From Methylobacter sp. (GTDB lineage: Bacteria > Pseudomonadota > Gammaproteobacteria > Methylococcales > Methylomonadaceae), in contig JAURYJ010000022.1 of assembly GCA_030653985.1 (NCBI GenBank), forward strand, positions 1 to 46,047: a stretch of 46,047 nt of DNA, read 5' to 3'. The stretch's first letter is position 1, and each line of letters opens with the position of its first letter. This document shows positions 1 through 7,677 of this stretch, in pieces. The notes under the pieces are model-generated. The model was not told the origin of the DNA, did no database searches, and saw nothing but the letters and a program-made list of their open reading frames with translations. The position numbers and the translations under genes are program-made.

Positions 1-169
1 CCAAGCCCCCAATCATCGGGATTTCTCCCAGATGTGTTTTTCGTGAATTTGGCTGATCGGTAAGACCGATTTTAAAGGCAACCGGCCTTAACAATATCAT
101 TGCCGCTATCGTTATAAAAAAAGAGCTGCTCATTAGCATGGTTAAATATGATGTTTCGAAATTAGTCAA
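1..169 (-). CDS. WecA/MraY-family polyprenyl-phosphate sugar-1-phosphate transferase, N-terminal part only (cut by window edge)
   Basis: This minus-strand reading frame runs off the left edge and shows about 56 residues. A hydrophobic first membrane segment is followed by RPVAFKIGLTDQPNSRKTH and then IPMIGG. The D-x-P-N-x-R-K-x-H signature and the PxIGG that follows are hallmarks of the glycosyltransferase 4 family (WecA, Rfe, TagO), which load a sugar phosphate onto undecaprenyl phosphate at the inner membrane to begin O-antigen, exopolysaccharide or teichoic-type glycan synthesis. The best start is TTG at 169-167, because AGGAGA (complement of 177-182) lies 7 nt upstream; an in-frame ATG at 139-137 lacks a good ribosome site. 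It is divergent from the phosphatase gene at 907, fitting a polysaccharide locus to the left. The exact substrate cannot be told from this fragment. Confidence 0.8.
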   Translation of the reverse strand, partial: MTNFETSYLTMLMSSSFFITIAAMILLRPVAFKIGLTDQPNSRKTHLGEIPMIGGL

Positions 170-182
170 GACAATGTCTCCT

Positions 183-906
183 GGTTCGCCAAAAATACGG
201 TTTTAGATATAAAATCTAAAAATTTAAAGTTAAGGAATTGGTAAAGAAAATTAAGTGCTTAGTGACACATTCATTAAGTCGCTTAGGTGCTGTCGAATGA
301 ATAGAACTAAACAACTCGCCTAATCAAGTTTAAAGTTCAAAAAAGTGGATGGTTACAATGTCTACGGCCCTAGTTTTTTTATGATTCAACCAAAGTTATT
401 CTCTCTCACCCTCTTAATGCGTTCTCTTCAAATTCCACTAAACTCGTCTATTTTCGGTTCGTGCTGATATCAGACTTCATATGCTTGATTATGACTTGCC
501 ATTTTTGCGCAATGTATGATTTTACCGTTGCATTATCATAAGTATTTACATTCCCTTGACTAAAATCACCGATCAATCAGGATGAATTGAGTGGTCATTT
601 TTTGGCTTTTGATTCAGTATTTCAATATGAACACTTTTTACAGTATCAGCCTGATAAAAATTGTGAAGCAGTTCCAGTTATTGCGTTTTGATCACTACAT
701 AGTTATATTTTTATCGTTTTTTAATGGTTGTTTACCATTACATGACATGACGATTATATTTTTATCCGGGAGTGGTGAGTAATTTTCTACATCCGCTATT
801 CTTTTAAATTTGTTTAGCAAAATAAGCCCCTTGTTGATAACATTTTCTCAGCAGAAAAGACTTTAAATAACTATCAGCGATAACCAAATAAAGGGAAATA
901 TCAATT
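183..906. other. AT-rich intergenic region between divergent genes
   Basis: About 720 bases separate the divergent WecA-like and phosphatase genes. The stretch is AT-rich with many stops in all frames. A 63-codon GTG-started frame at 591-782 is hydrophobic and low-complexity, with no recognised domain, and I do not call it a gene. The region presumably holds promoters for both flanking genes. I see no clear hairpin, RNA gene or JUMPstart-like element. Confidence 0.5.
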
Positions 907-1362
907 TTGTTCAATAACATACTAGTTGTCTGTGTAGGCAACATATGCCGTAGTCCCATGGCGGAAGCCATTCTTAAAGATGCCCTTTCTAAAATAAAGC
1001 AGAATACTTGTCATGTGAGTTCTGCGGGAATCGGTGCTTTGGTTGGTCACAAAGCCGATGCCAAGGCGAGTCAACTTATGACGGCAAGAGGATTGGATAT
1101 TTCCCCGCATCGTGCTTGTCAGTTAAATAAAGAAATGATTCGAAAAGCTGATCTAATTTTAGTGATGGAACTGGCTCATAAAATAGATATTGAAACCAAG
1201 GAACCCAGTGCTAAAGGAAAGATTTTTAGATTAGGCGAATGGGGGGGATATGACATCACCGACCCCTACCGATTGGATCTAAAAGCGTTCGAGTCTGCGC
1301 TAGCCAAAATTGATCAAGGCGTAAGCCAGTGGATCAAGAAACTTTACCAAATAGCGCCGTAA
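907..1362 (+). CDS. Low-molecular-weight protein-tyrosine phosphatase (Wzb/Etp-like)
   Basis: This is a 151-residue protein of the family's usual length. The phosphatase P-loop C-x5-R is CVGNICRS (nucleophile Cys9, Arg15) at the extreme N-terminus, and the general acid lies in a DPY motif (Asp119). In the family it dephosphorylates tyrosines, classically the C-terminal cluster of Wzc-type kinases that control capsule or exopolysaccharide export in the cytoplasm. The start is TTG at 907, preceded by AAAGGGAAA about 8 nt upstream; no ATG lies before the P-loop. The divergent WecA-like gene supports a polysaccharide role, but no Wzc kinase is visible in this window, so the partner is unknown. 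Confidence 0.9.
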   Translation: MFNNILVVCVGNICRSPMAEAILKDALSKIKQNTCHVSSAGIGALVGHKADAKASQLMTARGLDISPHRACQLNKEMIRKADLILVMELAHKIDIETKEPSAKGKIFRLGEWGGYDITDPYRLDLKAFESALAKIDQGVSQWIKKLYQIAP

Positions 1363-1450
1363 AGCCTCGTCGTTCAGGGCATAGGTATCTACACAAGCCA
1401 CTACATCCTGTCTGGACTGGCTACCCCTGCACCCATTTAAGAGAAAAACA

Positions 1451-1463
1451 TGTCCTCGTTCCC
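1451..1463. repeat. Short match to the CCTCGTTCCC repeat family
   Basis: TGTCCTCGTTCCC occurs here and again at 12531-12543, where it begins a complete hairpin repeat. The rest of this copy has diverged (CTCGCGGGTGG follows), so it looks like a decayed or partial copy of the same intergenic repeat. Confidence 0.4.
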
Positions 1464-1511
1464 TCGCGGGTGGCGGCACCGCCATTAGCTTAAGGGCTTG
1501 GTATTTAACGG

Positions 1512-1569
1512 GTGGACGCGAATTTATTCGCGCCGTGACAGCCAAATGCGCGAATAAATTCGCGCCCAC
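1512..1569. repeat. REP-like inverted repeat, GCGCGAATAAATTCGCGC family, copy 1
   Basis: Two 22-nt arms (1512-1533 and 1548-1569) are complementary apart from one base and enclose a 14-nt loop. Each arm itself contains a GCGCGAAT/ATTCGCGC palindrome. A related, more degenerate copy lies at 34909-34967 and also begins with GTGG and ends with CCAC. It is intergenic, between the phosphatase gene and the pqi operon. The pattern resembles a REP or non-autonomous element. Confidence 0.7.
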
Positions 1570-1757
1570 ACTGTTCAGTCATTACTGTCTTTTCAGTCTA
1601 CCTTAATCGCAGTCCCATGGGAGAGCCAATAAATTGTGTAGATAGCCATGCTTTAGGTCGGAGAGGATGTCAACGCGTTCACCCTTTTGCTAAAAATGAC
1701 AACCGGAGATTTGACAGGGATAATAGCCGTCACTTCCTGAAAACAAGCCCGCTGAAC

Positions 1758-2369
1758 ATGACCCAAACACATTTCACCGCCTGCCCCGAGTGTGATTTAT
1801 TACTCAACCCCGGCGCGCCTGTGGTCGGTGACAAGGCTCACTGCCCGCGTTGCGGCTATCTGCTGCAACGGCCGCGCAAACAAAGCATCGAACGCACGTT
1901 TGCCTTATCTATTGCCGGGTTAATCTTAATTTTTCCGGCCAATTTGATGCCCTTGGTCGGTCTCAAAATGCTCGGCAATACCAAAGACGGCACTTTGTGG
2001 TCGGGCGTAGTTGCGTTATTTGAAGAACAGCTGTGGGGGGTTGCGATATTGGTGTTTTTATCCAGCATTATATTTCCATTGCTGAATATTATTTTATCCT
2101 TGCTGATCAGCGCGCATCTTTATTTCAATAAACCGAACCATTATCTAGCGCATTGGATGCGCTGGCTGCAACACCTCGATGAATGGGCGATGCTGGAGGT
2201 TTATATGCTGGGCATTATTGTCGCTTGCGTTAAGCTTTCCGCCACGTCTGAACTTAAATTCGGTTTTGGGCTCTACGCGTTCGTGGCCTTGCTGATCGTA
2301 ACTGGCATGCTGACGAGCAGCCTGGATAAGGTTCTGTTCTGGCGGAAAATCGGGCAATTAAGAAAATGA
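1758..2369 (+). CDS. PqiA-family integral membrane protein (first of two)
   Basis: This 203-residue protein starts at ATG 1758; an upstream in-frame ATG at 1617 would add a polar segment unlike the family. It opens with a zinc-ribbon-like pair of CxxC motifs (CPECD near residue 9 and CPRCG near residue 28), followed by about four membrane segments, with the family-typical FPANLMPL in the first. PqiA/YebS proteins partner with MCE proteins in lipid movement between inner and outer membranes. E. coli PqiA and YebS are about 420 residues with two such domains; here each domain is its own gene. The last codons overlap the start of the next gene (ATGA at 2366), so the two are translationally coupled. 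Confidence 0.9.
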   Translation: MTQTHFTACPECDLLLNPGAPVVGDKAHCPRCGYLLQRPRKQSIERTFALSIAGLILIFPANLMPLVGLKMLGNTKDGTLWSGVVALFEEQLWGVAILVFLSSIIFPLLNIILSLLISAHLYFNKPNHYLAHWMRWLQHLDEWAMLEVYMLGIIVACVKLSATSELKFGFGLYAFVALLIVTGMLTSSLDKVLFWRKIGQLRK

Positions 2370-2977
2370 AAGCCAAAAAGACTGCCCTGACTCAAGGTTT
2401 TATCCGTTGTCATGATTGCGGCTGTTTATCAAAACAGGCTGGCAAAAACAGACTTTGCCCGTTATGCGGCGGCCGCTTGCATCCAAGAGTACCCAATAGC
2501 TTTCAACGCACCGCCGCCTTGCTGTTAAGCGCCTTTTGTTTGTATATTCCGGCCAATATTTTTCCGATCATGACCATCACCAGCTTGGGCGTCGGCGAGC
2601 CGCACACCATTATCGGCGGCATTATGGCGTTGATTAACGGTAATATGGTGCCCATTGCCCTGCTGGTTCTGGTCGCCAGTATTCTGGTACCCTTGTTAAA
2701 ATTACTGGGAATCAGCCTGCTGTTACTCAACGTTCATTATCGCTGGCAAGGCCGGGCAAAAAAATGGACCATCCTTTACCGTATTATTGCTTTTGTCGGC
2801 CGCTGGTCGATGCTGGATATTTTTATGATCTCAATTCTAGTGTCTTTAGTTGACATGGGCGATGTGGCTCAGGTTATCGCCGGGCCTGCGGCAACCGCAT
2901 TTGCGGCGGTCGTGGTGCTAACCATGTTTGCCGCGAAAAATTTCGATCCACGATTACTATGGGATAACCAGCGCTAA
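2366..2977 (+). CDS. PqiA-family integral membrane protein (second of two)
   Basis: This 203-residue protein starts at ATG 2366, overlapping the previous stop by 4 bases. It repeats the architecture of its neighbour: zinc-ribbon CHDCG and CPLCGG motifs, the IPANIFPIM segment, then further membrane helices. It corresponds to the second half of E. coli PqiA/YebS. The MCE gene follows 2 bases after the stop. In the characterised Pqi system PqiA is thought to sit in the inner membrane at the base of the PqiB tube. The split into two polypeptides suggests a heterodimer working as the two-domain protein does elsewhere; that is inference. Confidence 0.9.
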   Translation: MKAKKTALTQGFIRCHDCGCLSKQAGKNRLCPLCGGRLHPRVPNSFQRTAALLLSAFCLYIPANIFPIMTITSLGVGEPHTIIGGIMALINGNMVPIALLVLVASILVPLLKLLGISLLLLNVHYRWQGRAKKWTILYRIIAFVGRWSMLDIFMISILVSLVDMGDVAQVIAGPAATAFAAVVVLTMFAAKNFDPRLLWDNQR

Positions 2978-2979
2978 CA

Positions 2980-4560
2980 ATGAATGACTTTATCGACCCT
3001 GATGCGTCAGAAGTGACCATCAATAAAAAAACCGAATTGCCGTTGGTGTGGTTTTTACCCTTAATTGCCCTGCTGGTCAGCGGCTGGCTAATCGCCAAAT
3101 CCTACAATGAAAAAGGCCCGGTTATCACGATCAGCTTTCCGACCGCAGAAGGTCTGGAAGTTGATAAAACCAAGATTAGATACCTGAATGTAGAAATCGG
3201 CAAAGTCACCGCGATCTCCATCAGTGACAACTTAAAAACCATTGTGGTTACCGCGCAAATGAACAGCACTGCGGCCGGTTATTTGAACAAAAATACCCGC
3301 TTCTGGGTGGTTCGACCTCAAGTGGGCTTGGGTGGAATTTCCGGGCTGGGCACACTGCTCTCGGGACCTTATATCGCTATCAAACCCGGCGATGGCTCCC
3401 AGGAAGATCATTTTACCGGCCTGACCACCCCGCCCTTGTTAAAAAACGACGCCGAAGGCTCGCTCTTTATTCTGGAAACCAATAATCTAGGCTCTATGAG
3501 GCCGGGAACGCCGATCAATTTTCATGGCATCATCGTAGGCGAAGTCCTCAGTCACAAGCTATCTGACGAAGCGGATGCGATACGCTTAACCATTTTTATC
3601 AACAAACCCTACGATCAGTTCGTCAGGAAAAACACCCGTTTCTGGATAGACAGCGGCGTCGATTTATCCGCCGGCACCGATGGTTTTAAAGTCAGAACCG
3701 GGCCGTTGATTTCCTTATTAAGCGGCGGCATTGCCTTTCGCGCTTCTGCCGAAGACACGAATGAGACTATCCGCCCTGAAAACAGTATTTTCCCGTTGTA
3801 CGATACTTATGCGCTATCGACCCAGGTTGTTTATCAAAACACCTTAAAATACGTCATGTATTTTAACGGCTCGGTACGCGGCTTAACCGTAGGCGCGCCA
3901 GTACAATTACGCGGCATTCCTATCGGCAGGGTTACCGACATCAATCTGGAACTGGATAAGAAAACCGTTGAAATTCATATTCCGGTTACCGTAGAACTGG
4001 AACCAGATCGCATCATAGAAATCAACAACCCAAAACATATCAGCGATAAAGACATGATGGCGCAACTGATTAAAAAAGGTCTGCGCGCACAATTACAAAC
4101 CGGCAGCCTACTGACCGGGCAACTGCTGGTCGATCTCGATTTTCATCCGGAAAGCAAGATTGTATTCAGCGACAATAAAAGCGTCTATCCCGAGTTCCCC
4201 ACCACCGCCAGTTCGCTGGATCAATTTACCCATTCGGCCAACATTATCATGAATAAGGTTGCCAAACTGCCGTTGGAAGACTTAACGACTGAAGCCAATA
4301 AAACCCTGCAAGCGTTGCAAGGTACGTCAAAAGCAGCAACCGGCATGCTGGCGACCGCTAAAGGTACACTGGATACCGCCGACAAAACCATGACTTCGGC
4401 ACATCAGCTATTAAGCACGCTGGAACCTGGCTCCACCACCCACTACGAACTGGATCAATTGCTGCAAGAACTGACCCAGGCGGCAAGCTCGGTCAAGCAA
4501 CTAGCCGATTATCTGGAACAAAATCCCAACTCATTAATTCGCGGCAAACAAGAGCAATAA
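2980..4560 (+). CDS. pqiB: MCE-domain lipid-transport protein PqiB
   Basis: This is a 526-residue protein with one N-terminal membrane anchor (about residues 21-40) followed by three MCE (MlaD-like) domains at roughly 47-140, 155-255 and 285-390. Each domain has the recurrent G-x-P-V/I-x-x-x-G-I-x-V/I-G-x-V core (for example GAPVQLRGIPIGRV). A long Ala/Thr/Leu-rich helical C-terminus follows (about 420-515). Three MCE domains and a helical tail match E. coli PqiB, whose hexamer forms a periplasmic tube joining the two membranes, rather than the seven-MCE YebT. It sits 2 bases after the second pqiA and 1 base before pqiC, completing a tight operon for envelope lipid traffic. Confidence 0.93.
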   Translation: MNDFIDPDASEVTINKKTELPLVWFLPLIALLVSGWLIAKSYNEKGPVITISFPTAEGLEVDKTKIRYLNVEIGKVTAISISDNLKTIVVTAQMNSTAAGYLNKNTRFWVVRPQVGLGGISGLGTLLSGPYIAIKPGDGSQEDHFTGLTTPPLLKNDAEGSLFILETNNLGSMRPGTPINFHGIIVGEVLSHKLSDEADAIRLTIFINKPYDQFVRKNTRFWIDSGVDLSAGTDGFKVRTGPLISLLSGGIAFRASAEDTNETIRPENSIFPLYDTYALSTQVVYQNTLKYVMYFNGSVRGLTVGAPVQLRGIPIGRVTDINLELDKKTVEIHIPVTVELEPDRIIEINNPKHISDKDMMAQLIKKGLRAQLQTGSLLTGQLLVDLDFHPESKIVFSDNKSVYPEFPTTASSLDQFTHSANIIMNKVAKLPLEDLTTEANKTLQALQGTSKAATGMLATAKGTLDTADKTMTSAHQLLSTLEPGSTTHYELDQLLQELTQAASSVKQLADYLEQNPNSLIRGKQEQ

Positions 4561-4561
4561 A

Positions 4562-5158
4562 ATGGCAAATCAACGCTCAAAATGGTTAATATTACTACCG
4601 GCCTGCACCCTGCTCTCTGCATGCCTATCGACGCCACCCACCCAATTTTATCTATTAGAACCGTTGAGTGAGCCCTCTTCATCCTCAACGACAGCAGTAG
4701 AAAAACGCCAGATCGGCATCGGCCCGGTATCTATACCGGCCTTATTGGAGCGCAAGCAAATTGTCACCCGGTTACCGGATAACAGCGTAAAAATCGCCGA
4801 ATTTCATCAATGGGCATCGCCTTTAAAAAACAATGTCGCACAAGTGCTAAGCCATAACCTGGCTACCTTGCAACCAAACGACCTGATCAGGGCCTATCCC
4901 TGGAGCGCTTACGGAACGGTCGATTATCGCATCGTCATAGACATTATCAGATTCGACACCCGCCCTGAACAGAGCGTAAATTTTGAAGCCAACTGGTCGA
5001 TAATGAATGAAAAGAAACATACCTTGCTAAGCAATGGTCACACAAAAATTGAGCATCCATTAAATGACTCATCCTATCCGTCTACCGTCAAAGCACTAAA
5101 CCAAATCCTGAGTGAATTCAGTCAAGAATTATCCACGGTACTGGGTAAATTAAACTAA
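4562..5158 (+). CDS. pqiC: Outer-membrane lipoprotein PqiC
   Basis: This 198-residue protein has a lipoprotein signal: basic MANQRSK, a hydrophobic stretch, then the lipobox LLSAC (Cys near residue 21). After it comes TPPTQFYLLEPL, the P-x-x-x-Y-x-L start typical of the PqiC/DUF330 ABC-transport auxiliary lipoprotein family. In E. coli PqiC is anchored in the outer membrane and docks the PqiB tube. The start codon is one base after the pqiB stop, so it is the last gene of the four-gene operon. A tRNA-Lys promoter begins about 50 bases downstream. Confidence 0.88.
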   Translation: MANQRSKWLILLPACTLLSACLSTPPTQFYLLEPLSEPSSSSTTAVEKRQIGIGPVSIPALLERKQIVTRLPDNSVKIAEFHQWASPLKNNVAQVLSHNLATLQPNDLIRAYPWSAYGTVDYRIVIDIIRFDTRPEQSVNFEANWSIMNEKKHTLLSNGHTKIEHPLNDSSYPSTVKALNQILSEFSQELSTVLGKLN

Positions 5159-5206
5159 AGACCTGATAAAATAAGCACTACGAGTAGAGCAAAAGGAATT
5201 TTGTTC

Positions 5207-5235
5207 TTGGATTAAGTGCGTAAATCCTTTAGAAT
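5207..5235 (+). promoter_or_regulatory. Sigma-70-type promoter of tRNA-Lys
   Basis: The -35 candidate TTGGAT (5207-5212) and -10 candidate TAGAAT (5230-5235) are separated by exactly 17 bases. A GC-rich discriminator follows, and the mature tRNA begins 12 bases after the -10, as expected for a stable RNA promoter. Confidence 0.6.
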
Positions 5236-5246
5236 TGTCGGCTCTT

Positions 5247-5322
5247 GGGGTGTTAGCTCAGTTGGTAGAGCAGTGGACTCTTAATCCATAGGTCCAGGGT
5301 TCGAATCCCTGACACCCCACCA
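5247..5322 (+). tRNA. tRNA-Lys (anticodon CTT)
   Basis: A full cloverleaf can be drawn. The acceptor GGGGTGT pairs with ACACCCC. The D arm is GCTC..GAGC. The anticodon stem GTGGA/TCCAT has loop CTCTTAA, giving anticodon CTT. The T arm is CAGGG-TTCGAAT-CCCTG, with discriminator A and an encoded CCA. It decodes AAG as lysine. The gene is directly followed by a terminator and then by the restriction-modification/toxin-antitoxin block, and tRNA genes are common integration sites for such islands. I found no second copy of the tRNA 3' end on the far side. Confidence 0.97.
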
Positions 5323-5330
5323 ATAATATC

Positions 5331-5364
5331 AAGGCCTTGCATGCAAATGCAGGGCTTTTTTTTT
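5331..5364 (+). terminator. Rho-independent terminator after tRNA-Lys
   Basis: GCCTTGCA and TGCAGGGC form an 8-bp stem (one G-T pair) around a TGCAAA loop, followed by a run of T's at about 5356-5364. It lies 9 bases after the tRNA and separates it from hsdM. Confidence 0.85.
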
Positions 5365-5368
5365 GCTC

Positions 5369-5389
5369 ATGGGGCACTAATGGGGCACT
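5369..5389. repeat. Two tandem ATGGGGCACT copies
   Basis: ATGGGGCACT occurs at 5369-5378 and 5380-5389, a period of 11 bases or one helical turn, just after the tRNA terminator. The spacing suggests a protein-binding site or the scar of a tRNA-targeting integrase. No integrase is present, so the role is unproven. Confidence 0.4.
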
Positions 5390-5494
5390 TCGAAATAAAA
5401 AACAACAACAAACCGCAATAACATCCAATAAGGTATTCAGCCATTTATTAAGTTTGATGCTCTACTATTCGAACTTTTAAGCTTTAGGAAAAAA

Positions 5495-7087
5495 ATGTCA
5501 GCAGAACAGCGTCGTCAGTTACAACAACAGCTTTGGAATATCGCCAACACCCTGCGCGGCAAGATGGGTGCCGATGAATTTAGGGATTACATACTCGGCT
5601 TTATCTTTTACAAATACCTGTCAGAAAAAATCCAGCGTTACGCGGATTTATTGCTTGAACAAGATGAACTTAAGTTCGCCAGCCTGGATGAAAACAGCGA
5701 GGAAGGCGCTGAAATTATTGAAGCGGTTAAAGAAGCCACCGTCAAGGAATTGGGTTACTTCTTAAAACCCTCGGAACTCTTTCACGCCATCGCCAAAAAA
5801 GGCAATAATCAGGCAGACACGCATTTACAAGGCGAAGGCCATAACTTTATTCTGGGCGACCTTACCCGAATCTTAAAAAACATTGAGCAAAGCACACTCG
5901 GCACCGACAGCGCCGATGACTTCAATAACCTATTTGAAGACCTGGACTTAACGTCATCAAAACTCGGCAACAGCGAAAAAGCCAAAAATGAACTGGTCAC
6001 CAAGGTACTGATACACCTTGACCAGATAGACTTCAACTTAAGCGATAGCACCGCCGATGTGCTAGGCGATGCTTACGAATACCTGATTGGTGAATTTGCC
6101 AGTGGCGCAGGCAAAAAAGCCGGTGAATTTTACACCCCGCAGCCGGTATCCATCCTGTTAGCCAAACTGGTGACCAGCCAGAACCTTAACCTTAAAAATG
6201 TCTATGACCCGACCTGCGGCAGTGGTTCTTTATTGTTGCGGGTAAAACGGGAAGCCGCGCAAGATTACAAGATCAAGATTTACGGGCAGGAACTCAACCG
6301 CACTACTTACAATCTGGCACGGATGAATATGATTCTGCATGATGTGCATTATGCGGATTTTGATATACGCCAGGAAAACACCCTTGAGCATCCGCAGCAC
6401 CGCGAGTTACGCTTTGATGCCATAGTCGCCAACCCGCCGTTTTCTGCGCATTGGGGTGCGAACCCGCTGTTTATGAGCGACGACCGTTTTAGCGTTTATG
6501 GCAGACTGGCACCCGCCACCAAAGCCGATATGGCCTTTGTTCAGCATATGGTTTACCAACTGGCAGACGATGGCATTATGGCGTGTGTGTTACCGCATGG
6601 CGTATTATTTCGCGGTGCGGCGGAAGGACATATACGACAATATCTGATTGAACAACTCAATTGCCTGGATGCGGTGATTGGCTTACCGGCCAATATTTTT
6701 TACGGCACCAGTATTCCGACCACGGTATTGGTGTTTAAAAAATGCCGCAAGAATCCCGATGATATTTTGTTCATTGACGCCAGTCGGCACTTTGAAAAAG
6801 TCAAAACCCAAAACAAGTTATTGCCGGAACATATCGACAAAATTGTTACGGCTTATAGTAACCGCAGCAATGAGCCTAAATACAGTCATGTTGCCTCGCT
6901 AGCCGATATTAAAGCCAACGACTACAATCTGAACATTCCCCGTTATGTCGATACCTTTGAAGCCGAAGACGCGATTGATTTAAACGCTATCGCCGCGCAA
7001 TTGACAGAATTGGAATACGCAAGTAAAAACACCGATGCCACGATTGCCGCTTTTTGTTTGGAATTGGATATTAAGCCGCCGTTTTAA
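5495..7087 (+). CDS. hsdM: Type I restriction-modification DNA methyltransferase subunit HsdM
   Basis: This 530-residue N6-adenine methyltransferase has an N-terminal helical HsdM_N region (about 5-150, with NTLRGKMGADEFRDYILGF). The catalytic domain follows, with the S-adenosylmethionine motif DPTCGSGSL (about 238-246) and the target-adenine motif NPPF (313-316). With HsdS it methylates, and together with HsdR it restricts, unmodified DNA. Size and the N-terminal pattern resemble the EcoR124-like (type IC) branch. The start is supported by TTTAGGA 7 nt upstream. It heads the hsdM-vapBC-hsdS-mazEF-hsdR row, with a toxin-antitoxin pair rather than hsdS immediately downstream. Confidence 0.97.
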   Translation: MSAEQRRQLQQQLWNIANTLRGKMGADEFRDYILGFIFYKYLSEKIQRYADLLLEQDELKFASLDENSEEGAEIIEAVKEATVKELGYFLKPSELFHAIAKKGNNQADTHLQGEGHNFILGDLTRILKNIEQSTLGTDSADDFNNLFEDLDLTSSKLGNSEKAKNELVTKVLIHLDQIDFNLSDSTADVLGDAYEYLIGEFASGAGKKAGEFYTPQPVSILLAKLVTSQNLNLKNVYDPTCGSGSLLLRVKREAAQDYKIKIYGQELNRTTYNLARMNMILHDVHYADFDIRQENTLEHPQHRELRFDAIVANPPFSAHWGANPLFMSDDRFSVYGRLAPATKADMAFVQHMVYQLADDGIMACVLPHGVLFRGAAEGHIRQYLIEQLNCLDAVIGLPANIFYGTSIPTTVLVFKKCRKNPDDILFIDASRHFEKVKTQNKLLPEHIDKIVTAYSNRSNEPKYSHVASLADIKANDYNLNIPRYVDTFEAEDAIDLNAIAAQLTELEYASKNTDATIAAFCLELDIKPPF

Positions 7088-7109
7088 ATTTGATCATCTG
7101 GAGAACACG

Positions 7110-7331
7110 ATGCAATTAGCGATTGAATTGCCTGACGAACTGGGTCAGCAAGTTTTACAACATGAAAACGTACAGCAATTTGTACAACGAGCTATCGAAA
7201 AAATGCTCTTGGAAGAAAAACGATCATCCGAATTATTAATTGACCTTGTGGCTGAATTGCCGGAAATAGCCAGTTTTAAAGATAAAGACCCACTGGAATT
7301 ACAAAGGGCATGGCGTGATGAATGGAATTAA
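7110..7331 (+). CDS. Antitoxin of a VapBC-type pair
   Basis: This 73-residue protein starts at ATG 7110 with CTGGAG 7-8 nt upstream. An alternative start inside hsdM at 7035 is unlikely. The N-terminus MQLAIELPDELGQQVL is a short beta strand plus helix, typical of small DNA-binding antitoxins. The C-terminal half is acidic and contains Trp residues (LQRAWRDEWN), like toxin-wrapping tails. Its last 14 bases overlap the downstream PIN-domain toxin gene, a classic antitoxin-toxin arrangement. The fold family (ribbon-helix-helix, AbrB or Phd) is not certain from sequence alone. It lies 22 bases after hsdM, so it is probably co-transcribed with the RM genes. Confidence 0.8.
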   Translation: MQLAIELPDELGQQVLQHENVQQFVQRAIEKMLLEEKRSSELLIDLVAELPEIASFKDKDPLELQRAWRDEWN

Positions 7332-7677
7332 GTATTTATTGGACACCAATATCATCATTGCTTTATGTGAGCACAAACCAAGCATCTTAGAGTTGTTGCA
7401 CAACCAGCAAATCAAAATTAATGAATGTGCTTATAGCGCCATCACTCGCATGGAGTTATTAAGCTATCCTGCTTTAACGCCGGAGGATAAACAAACCATT
7501 GAATCTTTTTTAAAGCATATGACCTATTTAGCGATCACGCCGGACGTTGAAAACGAAACCATTGAGTTTAGAAGATGCCATAAAACAAAACTACCTGACT
7601 CAATTATCGCCGCCACTGCTAAATATTATCAGCTTGAGTTATTGACACTGGATAAGCAGTTGGCGGGTAAGTTATGA
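7318..7677 (+). CDS. PIN-domain ribonuclease toxin (VapC-like)
   Basis: This 119-residue protein from ATG 7318 (or GTG 7315) has the four acidic residues of the PIN nuclease fold: Asp9 in YLLDTN, Glu46 in RMELL, Asp94 in LPDSIIAA and Asp112 in TLDKQL. PIN toxins coordinate Mg/Mn ions there and cleave RNA, often tRNA, until neutralised by the adjacent antitoxin. The gene overlaps the antitoxin upstream and shares ATGA with hsdS downstream (7674-7677), so translation of hsdS is coupled to the toxin. All active-site residues are intact, so it looks functional. Confidence 0.92.
   Translation: MNGIKYLLDTNIIIALCEHKPSILELLHNQQIKINECAYSAITRMELLSYPALTPEDKQTIESFLKHMTYLAITPDVENETIEFRRCHKTKLPDSIIAATAKYYQLELLTLDKQLAGKL

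Noticed and set aside
591..782. 63-codon GTG-started frame in the left intergenic region
   Set aside because: Low-complexity hydrophobic/AT-driven composition, no ribosome site, no recognisable domain.
1617..1757. Longer PqiA start at 1617
   Set aside because: The added 47 residues are polar and unlike the family; the conserved zinc-ribbon start is at 1758.
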